Origin: Cyclobacteriaceae bacterium
GTDB taxonomy: Bacteria > Bacteroidota > Bacteroidia > Cytophagales > Cyclobacteriaceae
Assembly: GCA_016787565.1 (NCBI GenBank)
Contig: JAEUUG010000012.1
Coordinates: 490,792 to 554,791 of the forward strand
Length of the DNA stretch: 64,000 nt
Direction: 5' to 3'
Shown: positions 46,197 through 53,961 of the stretch, piece by piece
How the letters are laid out: each line of letters starts with the position of its first letter
How positions within the stretch are numbered: the first letter of the stretch is position 1
The notes under the pieces: model-generated
What the model was told of the DNA's origin: nothing
What the model saw: the letters and a program-made list of their open reading frames with translations, nothing else
Databases searched by the model: none
Position numbers and translations under genes: made by a program

Positions 46197-46454
46197 ATGA
46201 ATCACGAAAATCCAATGATTGCAACACTCCTCTGGATCTACAATCTCCGGGTGGCATTCTATGGGCTCTTACTATCATTTGAATGTCTGATTATCCTCTA
46301 CCTGATCGTGGCGGTTCCATGTGCCTGTGAAAGACAAGTCTGGCAGGTCACGATGCGAAATCTAAACAAGTCAATTGTCTGTAAATTGAAAATGGATCGA
46401 ACCCAAGCACAAGCAATCACGCTCAAACACGACCGCATTTTAGAAATTCTTTGA
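46197..46454 (+). CDS. Small membrane protein of unknown function
   Basis: 85 residues with a clear membrane helix (VAFYGLLLSFECLIILYLIV), then a CAC motif and a basic helical tail. It is last in the conjugation gene run, 64 bases after the primase. Unrecognised. Confidence 0.55.
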   Translation: MNHENPMIATLLWIYNLRVAFYGLLLSFECLIILYLIVAVPCACERQVWQVTMRNLNKSIVCKLKMDRTQAQAITLKHDRILEIL

Positions 46455-46527
46455 GCATCTCCTCTTTGACTTAAATCGTCTTACCGTCCAACAAACACTT
46501 TATTGACGTTTCTTTACAAAACAAAAA

Positions 46528-46554
46528 CACCATCCGACTTGCCGCAGGATGGTG
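46528..46554 (-). terminator. Terminator of the isochorismatase-like gene
   Basis: CACCATCC (46528-46535) and GGATGGTG (46547-46554) form an 8-bp stem. Read on the minus strand it is followed by TTTTTGTTTTG, the T run expected after the gene that ends at 46593. Confidence 0.75.
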
Positions 46555-46592
46555 CTGATGTCTTTCCCTGAATATTTGCGAATAGTCTCCGC

Positions 46593-47264
46593 TTAAACCG
46601 GAATGGAATGCTCAGGAACAGGTGTGTTAAGAAGCTGTTGCTCCCAGAGGAAGCTTGTTCCAACATTGCCATAATTTCCTACCAGAATCCCTGCCATGCC
46701 CGGAATGGTTTCAACACGAGCCCAGTCTCTCTGCAATTCGCCTGTTAGCATACCCCATGTAAGAGGTACAGCACCAGCTTGAATCATTCGCTGAACAGCC
46801 ATCTCATGCGCTTCAAGGCTTACACCACCGGATGCATCTGTGACAATATATACCTCATATCCATCACCAAGCGCATGGATCGCAGGCATCGCCAAACATA
46901 TTTCAGTCCACAGTGCTGCCATGATGATTTTTTTCTTTCCTGTCGCTTTCACCCAGTTTACCACCCGTTCATCTTGCCAGGTATTGATGAAGGTGCGGTT
47001 GATTGGCCTTTGGTCTGGAAACTCATCTTGCAGTTGCTTCAGAATCAAACCACCGTTTTGTTCTAAAACTGTAGTAAGCAGCGTGGGTACATTGAAGAGC
47101 TTTGCAGTCTTCGCCAAGCCAACCACATTGTTAATAACAGTCTGCGAATCATGGCTACGCAGCCCTGCAAATTGAAACGGTTGGTGATCGATCAGGAGTA
47201 ACACGCAGTTGTCAGGAGTGAGCAGTGCATCTAACCCCACTTTTGGATTTTTTGATTGTGTCAT
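46593..47264 (-). CDS. Isochorismatase-like (YcaC-type) hydrolase
   Basis: 223 residues of the cysteine hydrolase superfamily. The catalytic residues are D26 in LLLIDHQPFQFAG and C123 in AALWTEICLAMPA. Members of the YcaC branch act on unknown amide or carbamoyl substrates in the cytoplasm. A YdcZ-type transporter and a porin-like gene are divergently placed alongside, perhaps a small cargo unit of the element. Confidence 0.9.
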   Translation of the reverse strand: MTQSKNPKVGLDALLTPDNCVLLLIDHQPFQFAGLRSHDSQTVINNVVGLAKTAKLFNVPTLLTTVLEQNGGLILKQLQDEFPDQRPINRTFINTWQDERVVNWVKATGKKKIIMAALWTEICLAMPAIHALGDGYEVYIVTDASGGVSLEAHEMAVQRMIQAGAVPLTWGMLTGELQRDWARVETIPGMAGILVGNYGNVGTSFLWEQQLLNTPVPEHSIPV

Positions 47265-47478
47265 TGGTATTTATGTTTTATTGAGCACAAATGTGTTTAC
47301 TCGCTTTCTTCTACCCAATGGACAAAGCCCAAGACGGATTGTATATACCATAGCCTCGATCTCCTACCGATGAGAAATACAAGCGAAGCTGTACTTCTTC
47401 TATCGTTGCACGAAGATGGTGCTGGTTTCTTTGTTGTGTCTTTCAGAAGAATCACTTACCAACTGAAGCACAACAGCC

Positions 47479-47919
47479 ATGAGAACATTTTGGATACTAC
47501 TAATCTTTATGCTCGGTGCAATTCCTCCGATACAAACGGGTCTCAGTGCTAGACTGGGTAAAACAATTGAAAGCCCTGTGTATGCGTCAATGGTCTCTTT
47601 CGTAGTCGGTGCTTTGGCCGTCAGTAGTTTCATCCTCATTACACGCCAACATCTATCATGGCAAGGAGTGAAAGCAGCACCGCTATGTGTTTGGATTGGC
47701 GGTGCCTTTGGAGCAATCCTGGTGACCGCACTTATCTATGCTCTGCCAAAATTGGGCGCATCGCTTACCTTCAGTCTCTTGCTAGGTGGGCAGATCGTAA
47801 CTGCGTTGCTCCTTGATCACTTCAATGTATTAGTACCCGAACAACATAGCCTCAACACTGGAAGAATCTTGGGAGTGATCCTGATCATCAGTGGCATCAT
47901 GGTCATCCGAAAATTCTGA
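47479..47919 (+). CDS. DMT-family transporter of the YdcZ/DUF606 type
   Basis: 146 residues with five membrane helices. Family features are GAIPPIQTGLSARLGK near the start and GGAFGAILVTALIYALPKLG in the middle. Single YdcZ units usually work as a dimer for export of small molecules of unknown identity. Three bases separate it from the porin-like gene downstream, so they are probably co-transcribed. Confidence 0.88.
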   Translation: MRTFWILLIFMLGAIPPIQTGLSARLGKTIESPVYASMVSFVVGALAVSSFILITRQHLSWQGVKAAPLCVWIGGAFGAILVTALIYALPKLGASLTFSLLLGGQIVTALLLDHFNVLVPEQHSLNTGRILGVILIISGIMVIRKF

Positions 47920-47922
47920 TCT

Positions 47923-49296
47923 ATGAAAATTGTAATTGTCTTTTGTGCCGTTCTTTTCGCGAGCGTATGCAGTGCGCAGAATCTTCAGCCCTTTAAACAG
48001 CTTCGGTACGATGAGGATTATTCTTTCTTGAAAGATGACAGCACCACAACTTGGTATGATCGTCTGAAGTTTCGACCAATCAATTCAACAAGAAGCATCT
48101 ACCTTAGTATTGGTGGTGACGTGCGATACCAATACCTATATTTCAAGAATGAGGACTGGGGGGATATGCCGGAAGACGATGATGGATTCACGCTCACGCG
48201 TTGGTTAACGCACGTGGACTTGCACATTCACTCGCGGTTTCGTGTCTTCACAGAATTGCAAAGTGCATTCGCGAACAGCAGAATACCTGCGGCGCCACCC
48301 ATAGAAGAAAACCCGCTTGACCTTCATCAGGCTTTCGTAGACTGGAACACAGTAAAATCACCAAACTTACATATAACGATTCGTGCCGGAAGACAAGAAA
48401 TTATGTTCGGTTCACAACGCCTGGTATCTGTGAGGGATGCACCTAACGCTCGTCAATCGTTTGATGGAATACGCATGATGATCGATCAACATCAAAATCA
48501 TCTGAACATATTCTACGCTAATTATGTGAAAGGGAAAAGTGGAATCTTTGATGACAGTAGCAATGGTGATCATCGATTTTATGGCGCTTACTTTTCACGT
48601 TCCCGCGTACCACTGTTGAGAAACATGGATGCATATTATGTTGGCTTCGAAAATACAAATGCTATGCTGGATGACGGTGGCGGAGATGAACGAAGGCACA
48701 CATTTGGGATGAGAGTTTGGGATATGCAAAGAGCCTGGAAATATGACCTTGAAGGCATCTATCAAACAGGAACGTTGGATCAAAAGTCGATTTCTGCATG
48801 GAGCGTTTCTCTGATCAGCTCATACATGTTCAGTCAGACTCGTCTGAAGCCGGAAATCGGTGTAAAGACAGAGCTCATCAGTGGAAACAAGAAGTATACA
48901 GATAACAAAACAGAAACAGTGAATCCATTATTTCCTCAGGGTGCCTACTTCGGACTGGCCGCTAAGATCGGTCCTGCAAACCTCATGGATATACATCCTG
49001 CAATTTCTATTGTTACGAAAAGTAATGTTCGCCTTTCAATGGATTATGCTGCCATCTGGAGGTATAGTCTGAACGATGGGATCTATCGCGGTAATATGTC
49101 CATGATCTATTCTGGACAGCAAGGCACCAGCAGATATATAGGCGGGCAGTTGTCCGGAACTGTAATTTACCCTGCAAACAAATTCATACTTCTTATCTGT
49201 GGCTTCAGTTGGTTTGATGCACAAGCCTATTTGAAGGAAGCCGGTACCGGAGAAGATATCTGGTTTGGATTCACGTCCGCTCAGTTGAAGTTTTGA
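47923..49296 (+). CDS. Alginate-export-type outer-membrane porin
   Basis: 457 residues: a signal peptide (MKIVIVFCAVLFASVCSA) and a beta barrel of the alginate_exp (AlgE-like) family, seen at RSIYLSIGGDVRYQYLYFKN, LHQAFVDWN and IRAGRQEIMFGSQRLVSVRD, the last a hallmark of the family. In Bacteroidota these are general porins, often with no link to alginate. Here it follows a YdcZ transporter, suggesting a joint path for a small molecule. Confidence 0.88.
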   Translation: MKIVIVFCAVLFASVCSAQNLQPFKQLRYDEDYSFLKDDSTTTWYDRLKFRPINSTRSIYLSIGGDVRYQYLYFKNEDWGDMPEDDDGFTLTRWLTHVDLHIHSRFRVFTELQSAFANSRIPAAPPIEENPLDLHQAFVDWNTVKSPNLHITIRAGRQEIMFGSQRLVSVRDAPNARQSFDGIRMMIDQHQNHLNIFYANYVKGKSGIFDDSSNGDHRFYGAYFSRSRVPLLRNMDAYYVGFENTNAMLDDGGGDERRHTFGMRVWDMQRAWKYDLEGIYQTGTLDQKSISAWSVSLISSYMFSQTRLKPEIGVKTELISGNKKYTDNKTETVNPLFPQGAYFGLAAKIGPANLMDIHPAISIVTKSNVRLSMDYAAIWRYSLNDGIYRGNMSMIYSGQQGTSRYIGGQLSGTVIYPANKFILLICGFSWFDAQAYLKEAGTGEDIWFGFTSAQLKF

Positions 49297-49519
49297 TTAC
49301 TATCTGATTTCTGCATCTGCCCATTGTTTCTTAATTGTGTTTCCCCTTCCAGGCTTAATCATGGTAAAGGTGGCATCGTCAGTCGAATCACCAAAAGACT
49401 ACGGCATAAACGGTTCCCCCTTCCAGCTATCGCTTTCAGGAACCCCCAATTATTCCGTTTCCTTCCGGTGATACGACCTCTTTCGATGCCAAGGCCCACC
49501 ATAATTAATCCTTACAATT
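49297..49519. other. Gene-free stretch with a short repeated motif
   Basis: No convincing gene. A motif close to GTTTCCCCTTCCAG occurs at 49339-49352 and again with small differences (GGTTCCCCCTTCCAG) at 49412-49426. No att-like core was recognised. Confidence 0.3.
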
Positions 49520-49987
49520 ATGGAAAACACAAGACAACAAAATCAATGGGCAGTAGCTGAAATCGAAATCTCGTACTCATCAATCATCAAACCGTCACAA
49601 CGTCCGAAGGTAAGCGCGTCAAGAGATGCCGTTGAAATCTTCAAGTCTTCCTGGGACATGGGCAAACTTGAACTGCTCGAACAATTCAAAGTTCTCTTAC
49701 TTAATCGTGCCAACAAAGCGATAGGCATCTTCGAAGTATCTTCCGGAGGTATCAGCGGAACCGTGGCCGATCCTAAACTTATCTTTGCAACAGCTCTTAA
49801 AGCTGGAGCCTGCGGTATCATCCTTTGCCACAACCATCCTTCAGGAAACCTCACACCAAGTCAGGCTGATATCGATTTAACAAGGAAGCTAAAAGAAGGC
49901 GGCAGGTTTCTTGAAATTCAAGTGCTCGACCACCTTATACTTACCTGCGAACACTACACATCATTTGCAGATGAGGGGCTCTTATAG
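49520..49987 (+). CDS. RadC-like JAB-domain protein
   Basis: 155 residues. The JAB/MPN metal-binding motif is complete: LCHNHPSGNLTPSQADIDLT, with E in the earlier strand. It lacks the N-terminal helix-hairpin-helix domain of long RadC proteins, as is common for the short forms carried by mobile elements next to accessory or defence genes. Role uncertain; peptidase activity is expected from the fold. Confidence 0.9.
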   Translation: MENTRQQNQWAVAEIEISYSSIIKPSQRPKVSASRDAVEIFKSSWDMGKLELLEQFKVLLLNRANKAIGIFEVSSGGISGTVADPKLIFATALKAGACGIILCHNHPSGNLTPSQADIDLTRKLKEGGRFLEIQVLDHLILTCEHYTSFADEGLL

Positions 49988-50040
49988 CCCTTGTAAATAG
50001 ATGCAAAAAGATTTAGAACCTGTTAGGTGCCCCACAAAAT

Positions 50041-50070
50041 CTGTGTTTTATCTCCTAAAACAGAGTTTTT
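50041..50070 (+). terminator. Terminator after the RadC-like gene
   Basis: CTGTGTTTTA (50041-50050) and TAAAACAGAG (50056-50065) pair with one mismatch and are followed by TTTTT. It isolates the RadC gene from the four-gene cassette downstream. Confidence 0.55.
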
Positions 50071-50091
50071 ATAACTAAAATAATTAGTTAT
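50071..50091. repeat. Inverted repeat in the leader of the four-gene cassette
   Basis: ATAACTAA and TTAGTTAT are separated by five bases, within a strongly AT-rich stretch 165 bases before the ATPase gene. Candidate operator site. Confidence 0.4.
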
Positions 50092-50255
50092 AATATACCT
50101 ATCATTATACATAGAAATTAAATTGCTTGTATTTTGTTGATTGTCAAATACTTACTAAAGAAATATTAATTTTTATTAACATTTAAGCTATTATTACTTT
50201 AGCAATAACCAGTTTCCCAACGTGTTAACCCGCAAATGCAAAACAATTAATTCAG

Positions 50256-52673
50256 ATGCCTCAAATTCCTTTTACAGTTTCTGCTAGAACCGCTCAATTG
50301 ATTGGACAACAAAACTTTTCTTCAGCAGAAGGCGCTGTGATTGAACTGGTGAAAAATTGTTACGATGCTGATGCAAAGAATGCGATTGTTTTTTTTGTCA
50401 AAGATAAACAGGATCGAAAAAAAGATCTTTTATACATAATCGATAACGGAACTGGAATGTCGGAGACCACCATCAGAAAAAACTGGATGATGATTGGTAC
50501 CGACAATAAGGAAAATGATTTTGAGTCTGTTGATGGCCGTATCAGGACAGGTGCAAAAGGCATTGGCAGATTTGCACTTGATCGTTTAGGCGAGGTTGCA
50601 GAACTCTATACTGTTCCAACTGGCAAGTCCAATGGAAGTTATTGGAAAGTTGACTGGGCTGGCTTTCAAAAAAAGGGAGCAGCTATTCATCAAGTCAAAG
50701 CTCGACTTGATTCACTAAAACTAACGGCTTTCAAGCAAGAGGTAGCGGAATTATCTCGCGATTTTGAAAACCTCTCCGCTTATCTGCGTGAGATTGATCT
50801 GACCAGTGGGACGATCATTAAGATTTCAAAACTAAGGGAAGAATGGTCAAAGGATGAAATAGATAAGCTCTATGCAAACTTGGAGATTCTTAACCCGCCT
50901 TTAGAACAATCTACCTTTACAGTTTCCTTGTATTCCAACGCCTATCCAAAAGAATATGGTCAACTTGCGAGTGCGTTTTATGACGATTTCGATTATAAGA
51001 TTCATGCATCATTTCTCAATGATAAAAGTAAGACGGTGAAGATTTCCGTGGAGCGGAATGAACTTGACTTGAATAAAGTGATCAAAGAGTACATGGATGT
51101 TTTTTCGATGCCGTTGATGAAAACTCCTCCTTTTGACTTTGATACCTTTAAAACGAAAAAGTTTGACTATCAGATAACCGTAAATGAGATTCTCAAGGGT
51201 ATCACTGACATAAAGGACAATGGTCTACTTGACAATATCGGAAAGTTCTCATTCACATTTTACTTTCTCAAGCTGACAAAGAGCGATTCAAAGGGGGAAT
51301 CTGATGTCAAGAAATACCCTTACCGAGAGTTCAATACTGCGTCAAGAAGAGCGTGGTTGAAAAAATTTGGAGGCGTGAAGATTTTCCGTGACGAGTTCAG
51401 AGTTCGGCCATATGGAGAAAACGGTCAGGATTGGTTAAACCTTGGCGAGCGACAAGCACAAAGTCCGCAGGGTGCAGGGCAAAGAATTGGTGCATACCGC
51501 ATTGGTCCAAACCAAATTTCTGGCACTGTTAATATTTCTAGAATTGCAAACACGAAACTTCAGGACAAATCTGGCCGAGAAGGCATTCAAGAGAACGATG
51601 AATTTGAACTCCTGAAATCTATTCTCAAGGGAATAATTGCGCAATTCGAGAAAGATCGGAACGTAGTTATGTTCTCTTTCTCTGAGCGGTTCAAGAGGGT
51701 TAACGAAGAAGCAGAAACAAAACGAAAGGCCGAGGAAGAAGCTAAGCGCGTTTTGGAACATCAAAAGCAAAGTGAAGCCCCTTCAGATTCACCAAATGAA
51801 TCAACTGAAAACAACGTAACAGATAGTTCAGAGAGAGCCACAACTCCGACTGAAACTGAAATAACTCTTGCCAAGGGTATTCAGGCAAAGGACGATGAAA
51901 TTGAAGAGAAGGAAAATGAAATACGACTCTTAAGAAGCCTTTCAGGTACAGGACTAATTGTCTCATCATTTGCACATGAGTTGAGAGGCATCAGAACACT
52001 TCTTGTTTCGCGGACCGATGATCTAAGAGTAATCTTAGAGAAATTAATTGACAAGAAGAAAGTGAAATTGCTTCCTGAAGAAGAAAACCCTTTTGATCTA
52101 CTCAATTACATGAGAGACCAAGATGTCCAAATTAAGCATTGGCTTGACTATTCACTGTCTGCATTGAAAAAGGATAAGAGAACAAGAACAAATCTTGACA
52201 TTGGTTCTTATTTTCAATCGTTTCAAGATAACTGGGATAATGCACTGAAAAGAAGGAAGGTTTCTTTGTCGATTATTAATAATCTAAGAGAGCCCATTCA
52301 AATCAGGTCATTCGCTATTGATTTTGATACCGTTTTCAATAATCTATTGATAAACTCTCTAGATTCCTTTAAAAGGCGAAGAGACAGTCGTGCGCGAAAA
52401 GTGGATGTTTCTTTTGAAGAGGCAGATGGAACACTAGTTATTTACTTCGCAGATAATGGGGCGGGGTTATCACCAGACTATCATCGATCACCAGAAGAGA
52501 TATTCCTTCCGTTTGAGACCTCAAAGGTGGACAAGAAAGGAAATAAAATAGGCACAGGCATAGGGATGTATCTGGCAAAAACAATCATTGACGATTACAA
52601 CGGCCAGATTGACATTCAAGAAATACACGATGGATTTAAGTTGAAAATATCAATACCAACAAGGAAAAAGTAA
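50256..52673 (+). CDS. Dual-GHKL ATPase: MutL/MORC/Hsp90-like front, histidine-kinase-like back
   Basis: 805 residues with two separate ATP-binding modules. The first (1-250) is of the MutL/MORC/Hsp90 type: N-box AVIELVKNCYDADAKN (N34), G1 IIDNGTGMS (D63), G2 TGAKGIGRFALDRLG (98-112). The middle part is unrecognised, then comes a charged coiled-coil linker rich in Glu/Lys (about 480-560). The second module resembles a sensor kinase: H-box SSFAHELRGIRTLL (H574), N-box NNLLINSLDSF (695-705), G1 FADNGAGL (D733), G2 GTGIGMYLAK (766-775). A receiver protein follows four bases later, so phosphotransfer is likely. First gene of a cassette with an HNH nuclease and a methyltransferase. No membrane segment, so the input must be cytoplasmic. 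Confidence 0.88.
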   Translation: MPQIPFTVSARTAQLIGQQNFSSAEGAVIELVKNCYDADAKNAIVFFVKDKQDRKKDLLYIIDNGTGMSETTIRKNWMMIGTDNKENDFESVDGRIRTGAKGIGRFALDRLGEVAELYTVPTGKSNGSYWKVDWAGFQKKGAAIHQVKARLDSLKLTAFKQEVAELSRDFENLSAYLREIDLTSGTIIKISKLREEWSKDEIDKLYANLEILNPPLEQSTFTVSLYSNAYPKEYGQLASAFYDDFDYKIHASFLNDKSKTVKISVERNELDLNKVIKEYMDVFSMPLMKTPPFDFDTFKTKKFDYQITVNEILKGITDIKDNGLLDNIGKFSFTFYFLKLTKSDSKGESDVKKYPYREFNTASRRAWLKKFGGVKIFRDEFRVRPYGENGQDWLNLGERQAQSPQGAGQRIGAYRIGPNQISGTVNISRIANTKLQDKSGREGIQENDEFELLKSILKGIIAQFEKDRNVVMFSFSERFKRVNEEAETKRKAEEEAKRVLEHQKQSEAPSDSPNESTENNVTDSSERATTPTETEITLAKGIQAKDDEIEEKENEIRLLRSLSGTGLIVSSFAHELRGIRTLLVSRTDDLRVILEKLIDKKKVKLLPEEENPFDLLNYMRDQDVQIKHWLDYSLSALKKDKRTRTNLDIGSYFQSFQDNWDNALKRRKVSLSIINNLREPIQIRSFAIDFDTVFNNLLINSLDSFKRRRDSRARKVDVSFEEADGTLVIYFADNGAGLSPDYHRSPEEIFLPFETSKVDKKGNKIGTGIGMYLAKTIIDDYNGQIDIQEIHDGFKLKISIPTRKK

Positions 52674-52677
52674 AACG

Positions 52678-53325
52678 ATGGCTAAAGCAGTAAAGTATAA
52701 GCTCGCAATCATAGAAGAACAGCCGGATTGGGTTAATCAGTTCAAGTTAAAGCTGCGAGATGATTTTGATTTGATAGTTTTTCCCCTTACAGCCGAGCTA
52801 ACCAAAGAAGAATTGGCGGTTCAAATAGAGGCAGCTGGGGTTGATTGCCTTATTGCTGACTACGATTTGCAAGAGGCCGATGTCGTTCAATTCAATGGAG
52901 ATGAAATTGTTGCTGAATATAAAAAGAAATTCCCTTACTTTCCAGCCTTCATAATTACCTCAAAAGAGGAAGAAGATATACTACCTTTAATCCATGACAA
53001 CGAGATTGTTCGAATCAAGGATGAGTTGGTCGAAAAGACAGCAATTCTTATTCAACGAATAAAGAATAAGATAGACAACTACTACGAATCGATCCGAGCG
53101 GCCGAAGGATTGATTGAGCACCTTGTGGAAAAACGCAACAACTCACCTCTTAGCATACCTGAGGAGGAACAATTGACAGAACAATACCAGTACCTGGAAA
53201 AAATTGATCCGAAGAACAAAGAACTTCCTGATAACCTCATTCAACCAGCTAGCATTACTAAGCTGGATGAGTTTGTAAAAAATACGAAAATTATAATTGA
53301 AGAACTTACTAAGTTAAAGAAGTAA
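52678..53325 (+). CDS. Stand-alone receiver (response-regulator-like) protein
   Basis: 215 residues. The receiver fold is seen in residues 5-125: acidic pair E13/E14 in KLAIIEEQP (usually DD), phospho-acceptor D61 in DCLIADYDL, T94 in FIITSK and K114 in IVRIKDE. The C-terminal 90 residues are helical with coiled-coil character (LVEKRNNSPLSIPEEEQLTE) and contain no recognisable DNA-binding output domain. It is therefore likely to act by protein contact, for example on the nuclease or the ATPase of the same cassette, not as a transcription factor. Four bases from the upstream gene and five from the next. Confidence 0.85.
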   Translation: MAKAVKYKLAIIEEQPDWVNQFKLKLRDDFDLIVFPLTAELTKEELAVQIEAAGVDCLIADYDLQEADVVQFNGDEIVAEYKKKFPYFPAFIITSKEEEDILPLIHDNEIVRIKDELVEKTAILIQRIKNKIDNYYESIRAAEGLIEHLVEKRNNSPLSIPEEEQLTEQYQYLEKIDPKNKELPDNLIQPASITKLDEFVKNTKIIIEELTKLKK

Positions 53326-53330
53326 CGCGC

Positions 53331-53912
53331 ATGCCTAATTTTCGTTCGAAATGCCCTATAAGAAGACCAATTACCACACCGGTGAATTCCCATCGAGATC
53401 ACAAACCTGATCTAAAGATTGACTTCTTGTCTCGTTGCGGCTATTGTAATGCTCATGATGAATGGAAGACAACCTACTATGAAGTTGATCATTTTATTCC
53501 CGAAAATATCCTTACAATTAAGACCACTACTGATTATTCCAACCTTGTTTATTCTTGTCGTTCTTGCAATAACTCAAAGAGAAAAAAATGGCCATCTAAT
53601 GACGAGAATATCCCCAACAACGGCAATGAGGGTTTCGTTGACCCATGTGAACAGTCTTATGATAGTCATTTTTCCCGAAGAGATACTGGAGAGATTGATC
53701 ATGTAACTAATCTTGGTAAATGGATGTACAACGCTCTTCAACTACATAAACCACATCATAAAATTGTATGGAACTTAGAAAATCTTAACGAAATGATTAA
53801 GGAACTAAAGATACTTGAAAATAGTTTGGACAACGCGCCAGAGATCAAAGCAAAGTTACTGGAAGTTTATTCTGAATTCACAAGCTATTATGCTCAATTG
53901 CGAGCCCTTTGA
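53331..53912 (+). CDS. HNH endonuclease of the cassette
   Basis: 193 residues. The HNH core is complete: CGYC (36-39), YYEVDHFIPEN with D53-H54, N71 in SNLVYSC, then C76-R-S-C79-N-N and K83. The two CxxC pairs should bind structural zinc; the DH and N residues form the metal-binding catalytic site. No separate DNA-recognition domain is visible, so specificity may come from the neighbouring methyltransferase or ATPase. The C-terminal 90 residues are helical. Confidence 0.9.
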   Translation: MPNFRSKCPIRRPITTPVNSHRDHKPDLKIDFLSRCGYCNAHDEWKTTYYEVDHFIPENILTIKTTTDYSNLVYSCRSCNNSKRKKWPSNDENIPNNGNEGFVDPCEQSYDSHFSRRDTGEIDHVTNLGKWMYNALQLHKPHHKIVWNLENLNEMIKELKILENSLDNAPEIKAKLLEVYSEFTSYYAQLRAL

Positions 53913-53961
53913 TTTCCACTGCTATGTATAAATTGGTTTCGAAAAGTCCTTCTTCTAAGAT

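Noticed and set aside
47256..47552. Frame of 98 codons between hydrolase and transporter
   Set aside because: Overlaps the start of the YdcZ gene in another frame and has no recognisable domain.
49324..49560. Frame upstream of the RadC-like gene
   Set aside because: Overlaps the RadC start, strongly basic and Pro-rich composition typical of a chance frame.
50256..53325. Detocs-type defence system (kinase, receiver, nucleosidase)
   Set aside because: No nucleosidase is present, the kinase carries an extra MutL/MORC-like module and the partners are an HNH nuclease and a methylase.
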